From the NCBI GenBank assembly GCA_023386315.1, contig JAEWJZ010000012.1, forward strand, positions 1-21,922: 21,922 nt of DNA, in the 5' to 3' direction. Position numbers and translations under genes: made by a program. The stretch is from Bacillota bacterium. Lineage in GTDB: Bacteria; Bacillota; Clostridia; Lachnospirales; Lachnospiraceae. The notes beneath the pieces were generated by a model. The model did no database searches. It worked only from the letters and a program-made list of their open reading frames with translations, and was not told the DNA's origin. The number at the start of each line of letters is the position of its first letter. Position 1 is the stretch's first letter. Positions 13,837-21,839 of the stretch are shown here, piece by piece.

Positions 13837-14844
13837 CTAAAAATCAGTTGTACAGCGTTTTACCAGCCTGCAGGGTACCTTGCAGTTCCGGCTGATATCC
13901 GGATCCTTCTCCTGAAGGATCTTCATCATGTTGCTGATGGTGATATTACACAGTTCTTCTACCCGGTTATCTACGGAAGACAACTCCGGATCGCTGCAGA
14001 TTGACAGGGCGGAATTATTAAAGCCTGTAATGCATAAATCCTCCGGTATCTTTAAAAGCTTGGCATTTGCATATTTAATCGCTCCTACCGCAAGACCATC
14101 GTCTGTGGCAATCACGCTGTCAAACCGTAAATCCCTCCGTTCCAGAAGTATATCTCGCACGGTGTGAATCCGGTTTTTCACATACAGCTTTAAGTCGCCG
14201 AGCACCGGCAGGCCGTGGCTTTTTAAGGCTGACTCGTAACCGGTCAGCTTCCTTGCGGCACTGTAGGAATGGGAATCGCACAGAAACAGGATTCTGCGGC
14301 GGCCTGATTCGATCATCTGGCTGGTCACGTCATACGTAGCCTGATAATCGTCTCCATAGGCACAGTATATATTCTCACCGTCTAAATATCCGTTAATTAA
14401 AAATACCGGGACCTGTCTGGCTGCATCAAATATATACTGCACACGGCTTTCCTCTCCCTCGGCACCTGCATAGGTGGAACCAACCATAATTAACGCATCA
14501 ATGCGTTTGGCTAACAGAAGACTTACGTACTTCTCCTTTATTGACTGTTCAAAACCGCTGCAGCACAGGATACAGTCGTAACCATGCTCATGCATACGGC
14601 TCTCTAAATGGGCAACTGCAGTTGCCATATAGGCATCGGAAACATCCGGACATAAAATTCCGATGGTTTTCATGGAATCAAGGCCTAATCCCCTGGCAAA
14701 CACGTTGGGGGTATAACCGTTCTCCTCCATAATTGCCCTGACTTTCTGTTTTGTCTTTTCACTTACGCGGGGGCTGTCGTTTACCACCCTGGATACGGTA
14801 GCAATGGAAACTCCTGCAAGTTCTGCGATATCATATATGTTCAT
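13837..14844 (-). CDS. LacI family transcriptional regulator of the galacturonate genes
   Basis: This is a 335-residue regulator. The N-terminal LacI helix-turn-helix is clear (IYDIAELAGVSIATVSRVVN at 3-22, then the hinge helix VFARGL near 48-53). It is followed by a periplasmic-binding-protein-like sugar domain (TIGILCPDVSD..., GFNNSALS...). It is divergent from uxaA, and both promoters carry the same GTAAG/CTTAC palindrome. It therefore most likely represses uxaAB and itself until a uronate-derived inducer binds. The inducer is not known. Start ATG 14844 has GAGGG about ten bases upstream. A perfect 8-bp hairpin (14878-14897) lies in its leader. Confidence 0.88.
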   Translation of the reverse strand: MNIYDIAELAGVSIATVSRVVNDSPRVSEKTKQKVRAIMEENGYTPNVFARGLGLDSMKTIGILCPDVSDAYMATAVAHLESRMHEHGYDCILCCSGFEQSIKEKYVSLLLAKRIDALIMVGSTYAGAEGEESRVQYIFDAARQVPVFLINGYLDGENIYCAYGDDYQATYDVTSQMIESGRRRILFLCDSHSYSAARKLTGYESALKSHGLPVLGDLKLYVKNRIHTVRDILLERRDLRFDSVIATDDGLAVGAIKYANAKLLKIPEDLCITGFNNSALSICSDPELSSVDNRVEELCNITISNMMKILQEKDPDISRNCKVPCRLVKRCTTDF

Positions 14845-14962
14845 CCTGGTGTCCCTCTGACGTCTTCATTATTCACCGTCTGAATACGGATTCAGACAGA
14901 CGTTTCCCCTTTTCCTGTGTCTGCGTTTTCAGCCGCTCTGTATAGCCGTTGCAGCGGGGAGC

Positions 14963-14974
14963 GTAAGCGCTTAC
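14963..14974. promoter_or_regulatory. LacI-type operator (regulator side)
   Basis: GTAAGCGCTTAC is a perfect palindrome with the central CG typical of LacI-family and CcpA sites. It lies about 8-19 bases downstream of the predicted regulator start point, so binding would block its own transcription. It also fits a CcpA cre-like pattern (TGTAAGCGCTTACG on the minus strand, one mismatch), so catabolite repression is possible too. Confidence 0.75.
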
Positions 14975-14988
14975 ACTTATCTTGATTC

Positions 14989-15017
14989 ATTATACATAAT
15001 ATTTTTGTAATGCGCAA
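14989..15017 (-). promoter_or_regulatory. Predicted promoter of the LacI-type regulator
   Basis: On the minus strand a perfect TATAAT (14989-14994) is preceded at 17 bases by TTGCGC (15012-15017), a poor -35. This fits a weak regulator promoter. Confidence 0.55.
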
Positions 15018-15109
15018 CTGTTAATGCAAGGGAATCACGAAAAATCATGTATGTTTTTTCTGTATTGTTCCCATAATTAAAAGAAATATGTTTCTTTTAT
15101 GTTTCCCTA

Positions 15110-15138
15110 TTGACTAAGAGAAAAAAATGGTGTATGTT
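15110..15138 (+). promoter_or_regulatory. Predicted uxaAB promoter
   Basis: TTGACT (15110-15115), a 17-base spacer and TATGTT (15133-15138) lie directly before the palindrome at 15141-15156. The start point therefore falls inside the operator. Confidence 0.7.
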
Positions 15139-15140
15139 TT

Positions 15141-15156
15141 ATGTAAGTACTTACAT
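15141..15156. promoter_or_regulatory. LacI-type operator (uxaA side)
   Basis: ATGTAAGTACTTACAT is a perfect 16-bp palindrome with the same GTAAG/CTTAC half-sites as the operator at 14963-14974. It covers the predicted uxaA start point. The two sites are 180 bases apart, so a DNA loop by a tetrameric repressor is possible. Confidence 0.8.
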
Positions 15157-15201
15157 TGCATCTGAATATTGAAACTGGTACTAAGAAAGGAAAGGAAGCT
15201 T

Positions 15202-16683
15202 ATGCAGGACTTTATCAAAATCAATTCCGAAGACAACGTGGCAGTCGCATTAAAGCCGCTTGCTTCCGGCAGTGCCTTAGACGTAGACGGCACAGCGGTT
15301 ACTCTTCTGGAAGATATCCCGCAGGGTCATAAATTCGCCCTGACAGATATACCTGCCGGCTCATCCGTCATCAAATACGGCTGTGCCATCGGCATAGCAA
15401 AGGAGAATATTGGGACAGGGGCCTGGATTCACACACACAATTTAAAAACAGGTTTAGGGGATTTACTGACTTACACGTACAACAAACAGGAAATTGAAGT
15501 TACTCCCACAGAAGAACGCTTTTTCAACGGATACCGCAGACCCGACGGACGTGTGGGCGTGCGCAACGAAATCTGGATTATTCCAACCGTTGGCTGCGTG
15601 AATAAAATTGCAACAGCCATTGAACGTGCGTCTTTAAAATATGTAAAAGGAAGCATCGATGCGGTTGCTGCTTTCCCTCACCCTTACGGCTGTTCCCAGA
15701 TGGGTGATGATCAGGAATATACAAGAACCATTCTGGCAGATTTAATCAATCATCCAAATGCAGGCGGCGTTCTGGTGCTGGGACTTGGCTGTGAGAACAG
15801 CAATGTTACCGAATTAAAACGCTATATCGGCGACTACGATGAGCGCAGAGTGAAATTCTTAGTGGCTCAGGAGTCAGATGATGAAATATCGGATTCTCTT
15901 GAATTAATCGATCAGCTGGCAGAATATGCGGGAACATTTCACAGAGAGCCACTCAGCTGCAGCGAGCTGGTGATCGGAATGAAGTGCGGCGGTTCAGACG
16001 GATTATCCGGAATTACAGCCAATCCTACTGTAGGTGAATTTTCAGATATGCTGGTTTCAAAGGGAGGAACTACCATCCTCACAGAAGTTCCTGAGATGTT
16101 CGGTGCGGAAACCCTTCTTATGAACCGGTGCCAGAACGAAGAAACCTTCGGAAAAACCGTTGATTTAATAAATGACTTTAAGAATTATTTTACCAGCCAC
16201 AACCAGACCATTTACGAGAACCCCTCTCCAGGCAATAAAAAAGGCGGTATTTCCACTCTTGAGGACAAGTCTTTAGGGTGCGTTCAAAAATCCGGCAGAA
16301 TGCCTGTGGTCGATGTATTAAAATACGGAGAGCCGGTACGCAATAAGGGACTGAACCTTTTAAGCGCTCCTGGCAACGATCTGGTAGCTTCCACAGCCCT
16401 TGCTGCCTCAGGCGCCCATATCGTTTTATTTACAACCGGACGGGGAACTCCGTTTGCATGTCCCGTACCAACCATGAAGATTTCCACCAATTCCGCTCTC
16501 AGCCAGAAAAAGAATAACTGGATTGATTTCAATTGCGGAGTATTAGTGGAAGGAACCGATATGGAGACTTTAAAGAATCAGTTCTTTGACTTTGTAATCG
16601 AAGTTGCCTCCGGCAAGATGGTGAAATCGGAAGAAGCAGGTTTCCACGACATGGCCATCTTCAAGCAGGGCGTAACATTATAA
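15202..16683 (+). CDS. uxaA: Altronate dehydratase (UxaA family)
   Basis: This 493-residue enzyme converts D-altronate to 2-keto-3-deoxy-D-gluconate in galacturonate breakdown. The N-terminal SAF-type domain covers residues about 10-90 (IHTHNLKTGL at 76-85). The large C-terminal catalytic domain carries the cysteine motifs PTVGCVN, HPYGCSQMGDD and LGLGCENSN, and the KCGGSDGLSGITANP motif. This two-domain length is that of complete UxaA; galactarate dehydratase GarD is a related alternative. The adjacent uxaB supports altronate as substrate. ATG 15202 is chosen because GGAAAGGAAG lies just before it; the frame also extends to a TTG at 15169. uxaB follows after 34 bases in the same operon. Confidence 0.93.
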   Translation: MQDFIKINSEDNVAVALKPLASGSALDVDGTAVTLLEDIPQGHKFALTDIPAGSSVIKYGCAIGIAKENIGTGAWIHTHNLKTGLGDLLTYTYNKQEIEVTPTEERFFNGYRRPDGRVGVRNEIWIIPTVGCVNKIATAIERASLKYVKGSIDAVAAFPHPYGCSQMGDDQEYTRTILADLINHPNAGGVLVLGLGCENSNVTELKRYIGDYDERRVKFLVAQESDDEISDSLELIDQLAEYAGTFHREPLSCSELVIGMKCGGSDGLSGITANPTVGEFSDMLVSKGGTTILTEVPEMFGAETLLMNRCQNEETFGKTVDLINDFKNYFTSHNQTIYENPSPGNKKGGISTLEDKSLGCVQKSGRMPVVDVLKYGEPVRNKGLNLLSAPGNDLVASTALAASGAHIVLFTTGRGTPFACPVPTMKISTNSALSQKKNNWIDFNCGVLVEGTDMETLKNQFFDFVIEVASGKMVKSEEAGFHDMAIFKQGVTL

Positions 16684-16717
16684 AATATTTCTGACAACAT
16701 ATAAGGAGACAAACGGA

Positions 16718-18205
16718 ATGGAAAAGTTAAGCTACCAAACACTGGAAAAGCTGGGTTATGACGGATATTTATTAAAAGAAGCACCGGAACGTGTACTGCA
16801 GTTCGGCGAAGGAAACTTCTTAAGAGCTTTTGTTGATTACTTTATTGATGTTCTTAATGAAAAGACCGGATTTAATTCCAAGGTTGTTTTATGTCAGCCG
16901 ATCGCTCCTGGTCTGGCCGATATGATCAATGATCAGGAAGGTCTTTATACCCTCTTCCTCCGCGGCTTTGAAAATGGCCAGAAAGTGAATGCAAAGCGCG
17001 TCATTTCCTGCGTTAGCAGATGCTTAAATCCATACAAAGAGTATGAAACTGTTCTTGCCTGCGCAGAAAACCCGGATCTTAGGTTTATTGCCTGCAACAC
17101 AACAGAGGCCGGAATTACCTATGATCCTTCCTGCCAGTTTACAGATGTACCGGCTGACAGCTATCCCGGAAAGCTGACTCAGTTCTTATACAGACGTTTT
17201 GAGAAGTTCGGTAAGGAAGCTGGAAAAGGGTTTGTCATTCTTTCCTGCGAGCTCATTGACAACAACGGAAAAGAACTGGAAAAATGCGTATTAAGTTATG
17301 CAAAACAGTGGAATTTAGGCGATGAATTCTTAAACTGGATTAAGGCAGAGAACATCTTCTGCTCCACACTGGTTGACCGGATCGTAACCGGATATCCAAG
17401 AAACGAAGCTGCTGCGATCTGTGAAGAATTAGGATATCAGGATAACATCATTGATACCGGTGAAGTATTTGGCTTCTGGGTAATTGAAGGACCGGACAGC
17501 TTAAAGAAAGAACTTCCATTTGAAGAAGCAGGTCTTCCTGTTATTATCTGTGGAGATCACAAGCCATACAAGCAGAGAAAGGTCCGTATCTTAAACGGCG
17601 CCCATACCTCTTTTGTATTAGGCGCTTATCTGGCTGGTCAGGATATTGTCCGCAACTGTATGGATGACGAAGTAATCTGTGGATTCATGAACAAGACCAT
17701 TTACGATGAAATCATACCTACCTTAACTCTTCCGGAAGAAGAATTAAAAAGCTTTGCAGCTTCTGTAACAGAGCGTTTTAAAAATCCATTTATTGACCAT
17801 GCACTGTTAGCTATTTCCTTAAACTCCACTTCCAAGTGGAAAGCCCGTGTTATGCCGTCTTTAAAGGGATATGTAGAGAAGGATCATGCGCTTCCAAGCT
17901 GCATTACAGCTTCCTTTGCATTCTATATTGCATTCTACCACGGAACAACACTGACAGAGGACGGTCTGACCGCTGTGCGCCCTGCCGGTGATACTTATAC
18001 AGTAAAAGATGACAGGCAGATTCTTCAGTTCTTCTATGACCACAAGGATGAGAACGCTGCTGCTCTCACCCACTCTGTCTGCACAAATACAGAGTTCTGG
18101 GGCGAAGATTTAAGTGCAATTGCAGGCTTTGAAGAAGCTGTCTCCGGTTATTTAAAAGATATCGAAGAAAAAGGCGCTTACGAAGTCATGAAGGAATGTT
18201 TATAA
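16718..18205 (+). CDS. uxaB: Tagaturonate reductase
   Basis: This 495-residue NAD-dependent enzyme of the mannitol dehydrogenase family interconverts tagaturonate and altronate. The cofactor-binding start RVLQFGEGNFLRAFVDYFID (25-44) has the FGEGNFLRAF form of UxaB rather than the FHRAHQ form of UxuB. The family's catalytic Lys-Asn-His set has the expected spacing: K288, N293 and H296 in KVRILNGAH. Length is typical. AAGGAGA lies about ten bases before the ATG. It is the last gene of the uxaA operon, before a bidirectional terminator. Confidence 0.94.
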   Translation: MEKLSYQTLEKLGYDGYLLKEAPERVLQFGEGNFLRAFVDYFIDVLNEKTGFNSKVVLCQPIAPGLADMINDQEGLYTLFLRGFENGQKVNAKRVISCVSRCLNPYKEYETVLACAENPDLRFIACNTTEAGITYDPSCQFTDVPADSYPGKLTQFLYRRFEKFGKEAGKGFVILSCELIDNNGKELEKCVLSYAKQWNLGDEFLNWIKAENIFCSTLVDRIVTGYPRNEAAAICEELGYQDNIIDTGEVFGFWVIEGPDSLKKELPFEEAGLPVIICGDHKPYKQRKVRILNGAHTSFVLGAYLAGQDIVRNCMDDEVICGFMNKTIYDEIIPTLTLPEEELKSFAASVTERFKNPFIDHALLAISLNSTSKWKARVMPSLKGYVEKDHALPSCITASFAFYIAFYHGTTLTEDGLTAVRPAGDTYTVKDDRQILQFFYDHKDENAAALTHSVCTNTEFWGEDLSAIAGFEEAVSGYLKDIEEKGAYEVMKECL

Positions 18206-18253
18206 TCAGGGAAACTGTCCCTGCATGCAAATTTGTTTCTCTTTCATAAAACA

Positions 18254-18296
18254 AACCAGTATACCATTGCTGATTCAAGGCAGTGGTGTGCTGGTT
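18254..18296. terminator. Bidirectional terminator between uxaB and the alpha/beta hydrolase gene
   Basis: A long stem of 17 pairs (several G-U) runs from AACCAG (18254-18259) to CTGGTT (18291-18296) with a nine-base loop. On the minus strand it is followed by TTTGTTTTAT; on the plus strand only by GTCTTACT. It sits between two convergent genes. Confidence 0.7.
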
Positions 18297-18308
18297 GTCT
18301 TACTCTGA

Positions 18309-19112
18309 TCATCTGTAGTTTTTGGTTAGGAAATCCAGCATAATCTGATTAATCCGATAGGGAATCTCCATCATTAAATAGTGGCATACGTCTGCAATGG
18401 AATGATATTCAATGGCCGGATATATTCTTTTTAATTCTAATTCATAATCAGGCGGCAATTGATAGGCAGGTGAATAAATTGCCAGACATGGCAGGGCGGT
18501 CTGCCGGTTTTTTGCCCAATACTTCTGATCTTTTTCAACGCTTGATATAATTGATTTTCCAATTGCCAATGGTACCTCTTTGCTGATTTGTAATACTTCA
18601 TTTTTCAGCATTTGCGGTGTGTCCGGCAGAAACAGCATATTTAAAAACGCTTCACGCCCAGTCTCTTCATCCATACTCCGGGCGAAATCCCGATTGTATT
18701 TTAACCAGTCTTCTTTTTCCTGCAAATCTTCAGGCAATTCAAAATGCGCTCCATCCATACTGCAAATACCCGTACACATATGCGGATATTTTTGTATAAA
18801 AATTTCACATATTGCAAACCCCATACTATGTCCGACTAAAAATCCTTCCGAAATCTCCTCCTCTTTCATTACCTGATAAATACAATCCGCAAATAATTCC
18901 ATAGAATAGTCTTTCTTTTCATCTTTGCTGCTGTTCCCATTCCCTGGTAAGTCAATCGCCACTACTTTGTAATCAGCAAAAGCGTCAAGCTGGTATTTCC
19001 ATGTTCGGATGCTGCCAGTCCAGCCATGAATCAAAAACACACTCCTCTGTGCGCTGCCTCGGATCTCGTAATGGATTTTATGATCCATATAGTTTAGGAA
19101 TTTTGTTTCCAT
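18309..19112 (-). CDS. Alpha/beta hydrolase
   Basis: This 267-residue alpha/beta-hydrolase has the oxyanion-side HGWTGS (29-34), the nucleophile elbow GHSMG (94-98, S96) and a likely catalytic histidine in VCHYLMMEIP near residue 247. The acidic residue of the triad is not obvious: the usual place after strand six reads IYSPAY, without Asp. The substrate is unknown; no signal peptide is present, so it is cytoplasmic. ATG 19112 is chosen because AGGAGGAG lies seven bases upstream, rather than the longer frame to 19151. It stands alone, convergent with uxaB and cut off by terminators on both sides, so there is no operon link to the pectin genes. Confidence 0.88.
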   Translation of the reverse strand: METKFLNYMDHKIHYEIRGSAQRSVFLIHGWTGSIRTWKYQLDAFADYKVVAIDLPGNGNSSKDEKKDYSMELFADCIYQVMKEEEISEGFLVGHSMGFAICEIFIQKYPHMCTGICSMDGAHFELPEDLQEKEDWLKYNRDFARSMDEETGREAFLNMLFLPDTPQMLKNEVLQISKEVPLAIGKSIISSVEKDQKYWAKNRQTALPCLAIYSPAYQLPPDYELELKRIYPAIEYHSIADVCHYLMMEIPYRINQIMLDFLTKNYR

Positions 19113-19250
19113 AGATATCTCCTCCTGATGATGATGTATATTACTTTGCATTGTTACAAAATCATTTTATCATCACTTTTAACAGTGGTGGGATAATGGA
19201 GGGTTTGAGATGATTTGTACCCGTTAATGCCCGCCCATATCGGTGAAAAT

Positions 19251-19300
19251 AAAAGAGCTTTGATATGGTTTAACATGAAAAAACCAGTCAAAGCTCTTTT
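19251..19300. terminator. Bidirectional terminator after the isomerase gene
   Basis: AAAAGAGCTTTGA (19251-19263) and TCAAAGCTCTTTT (19288-19300) form a perfect 13-bp stem. The 24-base loop has its own short inner stem (GGTTT/AAACC). T-runs follow on both strands. It ends the transporter-GH28-isomerase transcript at 19345. Confidence 0.85.
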
Positions 19301-19344
19301 TTATATTTCAATCTGTTAATAACGTTTCTGTCAGGAATTTCTGC

Positions 19345-20178
19345 TTAGCTGCAGCTGTAATTTTCAAGAAACTTTCTTGACCATTCTGCATTATCCGGCG
19401 TACTGTCCTCGATTGTCATCTGAATATAAGGCTTGTCTTTCTTTGCAAAATTCAGGATTGTATCATATTTCATAACTCCGGTTCCAGGTGCTCCGGAAAC
19501 CACCTTATCGCCTTCAATTACAAAATCCTTCATATGGAGAACATCGGTATACTCTCCCAGATCCTCAATGGCTTCTTTTATTACCTTGTCATATTCACTG
19601 CTGTTCTCCACAGACAGTAAATTAACCGGATCAAGAATGATTCTTAAATTAGGGGAATTGATAGCTTTTAACACTTTAAGAGCCTGTTTAGAATTGTATA
19701 CGATATGGCTCCATACCGGTTCGATTGCCATGATTACACCGAATTTCTCTGCACATTCCACTACCGGACGAAGATTGGTAATAAATGTCTGAAGAGCTTC
19801 TTCTGTATGGGATGCAGGCTCAAAACGGTATTCTGCATTGGGGTTGCCTGTCTCTGTTCCCACCACGCTGCAGCCTAAGATGGAGGCAAAACGAAGGTGG
19901 GCAAAATAACGCTCCTGAATCTTCTTAATCTCTTCCGGATCGGGATGTGCCAGGTTTAAATAGCAGCCCAGAACAGCGATGTCCATATGATACTCCGCAA
20001 ATTTGCTGCGCAGATAAGAAGCAAATCCCGGTGTCAGGGCGGAATTATCCACCGAATGATCCTCAATTGTCTTTGTCAGCGCCAGGTGTACACAGGAAAA
20101 CCCCTGTTCGCTGGCTATTTTAATACGTTCCTCTATGGTACCTGGTGCCACATCGTGTAATCGAATTCCAATCTGCAT
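19345..20178 (-). CDS. Sugar phosphate isomerase/epimerase-like TIM barrel protein
   Basis: This 277-residue protein belongs to the xylose isomerase-like/AP endonuclease 2 superfamily. Probable metal ligands are E153 (AIEPVW), D183 (LDPVN), H215 (HMKDF) and E257 (TIEDS), with E109 (GTETGN) nearby. The pattern fits sugar or keto-sugar isomerases and epimerases, but the substrate cannot be read. AAGGAGAAG lies about eight bases before ATG 20178. It starts 14 bases after the GH28 stop, so it acts with it. A role in converting the released uronate or a side sugar is likely. It is not similar in length or motifs to UxaC, so it should not be taken as the missing galacturonate isomerase without evidence. 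Confidence 0.82.
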   Translation of the reverse strand: MQIGIRLHDVAPGTIEERIKIASEQGFSCVHLALTKTIEDHSVDNSALTPGFASYLRSKFAEYHMDIAVLGCYLNLAHPDPEEIKKIQERYFAHLRFASILGCSVVGTETGNPNAEYRFEPASHTEEALQTFITNLRPVVECAEKFGVIMAIEPVWSHIVYNSKQALKVLKAINSPNLRIILDPVNLLSVENSSEYDKVIKEAIEDLGEYTDVLHMKDFVIEGDKVVSGAPGTGVMKYDTILNFAKKDKPYIQMTIEDSTPDNAEWSRKFLENYSCS

Positions 20179-20192
20179 TATGCTCTTCTCCT

Positions 20193-21746
20193 TTAGATCG
20201 TTTCGTAATGATTGATATTGCTTAATTCAAATGCTTCCCCTTCCTGTCCGGAAATATGAACATTTTCACAGATCAGGGTATCCACATTGCTGATACAAAA
20301 GCCTTTTCTGGTGCACTCTCCCACTCCGCTTAACATGGCGGGAGCTCCTGACTTCGCCTCTTTTGCAAAGGAGATATCAACGTTCTTAAATTCAATGCGT
20401 TCAATCTTCTTTTCCGGAAGGCCATAGAGAAAGGATGCTGCTACGTGACAGTTAACTGCCTTTATATTGGTAAAGCGGAATCGGCCGATCTCAGGCGTTC
20501 TGTCGTCAACCGGAAGCGGCTCCCTGCACTGAACGTATTCTGATTTGCCATCGGGATCACAGAAATAAAATCCGTTGACTACAAAGGGAGTCATCACATG
20601 ATCCATGTCAATGTGGTCAAAGGTAATATCCGTAAGAACGGAGTCCTTTCCTCTTCCTCTTCTGGTCTTGATCCGCAGGCCTCTGTCCGTGTGACGGAAC
20701 AGACAGCGTTCTACCCGGATGTTTTTCACACCGGCTCCTACTTCGCTTCCTATGGTAACAGCTCCGTGACCGTTTTCCATCAGGCACTGACGAATGGTGA
20801 TGTTCTCAGAAGGTTTCTTATATCTGCGTCCCATATAAATTTTACCTGACTTGATGGCAATACAGTCATCACCCAGCGAAAAATGAAGTCCAAGTATCTC
20901 CACGTCCTTACAGGATTCCGGATCCAGACCGTCTGTATTGGGAGAATCTGCCGGATTGCTGATGCTTAAATTTAAAAACTTTAAGTCTTCACTGAAGTAG
21001 GGATGAAGAACCCAGGTCGGACTGTTTTTCAAAGAAAAGCCCTGAAGAGTGATCTTCCTGCATCTCTCCAGGAAAACCATGCGGGGGCGGAATGCTCCCT
21101 TCATCACTCTTACATTGTCCCACCAGTTGTCAAAGGAAGCCTGTCCGTTGATGGTCCCTCTGCCATAGATTACAACATCTTCCACATCAATGCCGGTTAT
21201 GATGCCTGCAAACATGGGCAGGGGATTCCCCTCCCAGGTTCCCAGATTATAATCTTCTTTTTCATCATAGCTTTCGATCATTCCGGGGAACTTTGGAAAC
21301 TGATACCGGTCAGTCACTGCAAGGAGTTCTGCTCCTTCGGAAAGTTCAATCTTTATATGGCTCTTTAAAAAGAGACTGGTAATTCTGTATTTTCCTGCGG
21401 GAATCAGCACTCTTCCGTCTTTTGGACATGCCATGATCGCAGCCTGAATGAAAGCGGTGTCGTTCTGGATTCCGTCTCCAAGAGCACCAGCTTCCCTGAC
21501 ATTGATTGTGACAAATTCATAATCCGTATGGAAGTTTACTTCTGCCTTTTCTCCATTTCTTTCCAGAGAAATATTATAGTCCATATCCGGCTTTAAGTCA
21601 AACAATGTAAATACAACCTGCTTTGTCTCTCCCCGGTTTTCTCCGTTTACCAGAATCTGGCCCGGAGTATCAAATTCATAGATAGTTTCTGTGATTGTCT
21701 CTATGGTTACAGAACGTGCTGTCTGAAATACAACTCTTAATTCCAT
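20193..21746 (-). CDS. Glycoside hydrolase family 28 (polygalacturonase-like)
   Basis: This is a 517-residue protein. Residues 1-75 form a beta-rich, fibronectin-III-like N-terminal domain. The GH28 parallel beta-helix follows (start INVREAGALGDGIQNDT). All four GH28 signatures are present: NTDG at 270-273, GDD at 292-294, GHG at 326-328 and RIK at 358-360, which include the three catalytic aspartates and the substrate-binding His and Arg-Lys. There is no signal peptide, so it should act in the cytoplasm on imported oligogalacturonides, probably as an exo-enzyme. ATG 21746 is chosen because AGGTGAGG is nine bases upstream; the TTG at 21812 lies in a hairpin. It lies 93 bases after the ABC permease gene. 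Confidence 0.93.
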   Translation of the reverse strand: MELRVVFQTARSVTIETITETIYEFDTPGQILVNGENRGETKQVVFTLFDLKPDMDYNISLERNGEKAEVNFHTDYEFVTINVREAGALGDGIQNDTAFIQAAIMACPKDGRVLIPAGKYRITSLFLKSHIKIELSEGAELLAVTDRYQFPKFPGMIESYDEKEDYNLGTWEGNPLPMFAGIITGIDVEDVVIYGRGTINGQASFDNWWDNVRVMKGAFRPRMVFLERCRKITLQGFSLKNSPTWVLHPYFSEDLKFLNLSISNPADSPNTDGLDPESCKDVEILGLHFSLGDDCIAIKSGKIYMGRRYKKPSENITIRQCLMENGHGAVTIGSEVGAGVKNIRVERCLFRHTDRGLRIKTRRGRGKDSVLTDITFDHIDMDHVMTPFVVNGFYFCDPDGKSEYVQCREPLPVDDRTPEIGRFRFTNIKAVNCHVAASFLYGLPEKKIERIEFKNVDISFAKEAKSGAPAMLSGVGECTRKGFCISNVDTLICENVHISGQEGEAFELSNINHYETI

Positions 21747-21796
21747 ACTGTTAAACCTCACCTGTAAGTTTTCCTGTGTTATTGTTTTTTCTATTG

Positions 21797-21834
21797 AAAA
21801 AGAGCGCAGCAATTACATACCACGCCCTCTTTTT
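21797..21834 (-). terminator. Weak terminator or attenuator between the ABC permease and GH28
   Basis: On the minus strand AAAAAGAG...CTCTTTTT forms an eight-pair stem, extended by a CG pair set with a two-base bulge. The loop is about 13-17 bases and the 3' arm ends in a T-run. No new promoter is visible before GH28, so partial read-through is expected. Confidence 0.5.
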
Positions 21835-21839
21835 GATCT

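Larger units (their letters stand above)
14845..15201. other. Divergent control region between the LacI regulator and uxaA
   Basis: This 357-base region has no gene. It holds a leftward promoter with operator, a rightward promoter with operator, and an inverted repeat GTCTGAAT...ATTCAGAC (14878-14897) in the regulator's leader. The middle part (15018-15105) shows nothing I can name. Confidence 0.8.

Noticed and set aside
15169..15201. TTG start extending uxaA by 11 residues
   Set aside because: The extension lies within the leader and covers the ribosome binding site of ATG 15202; the family's N-terminus starts near the ATG.
19345..20178. TIM-barrel protein as the missing UxaC
   Set aside because: UxaC is a much longer enzyme (about 470 residues) of a different superfamily; the motifs here are those of xylose isomerase-like proteins.
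21747..21812. 22-residue N-terminal extension of GH28
   Set aside because: It would start at a TTG inside a terminator-like hairpin; ATG 21746 has a suitable ribosome binding site.
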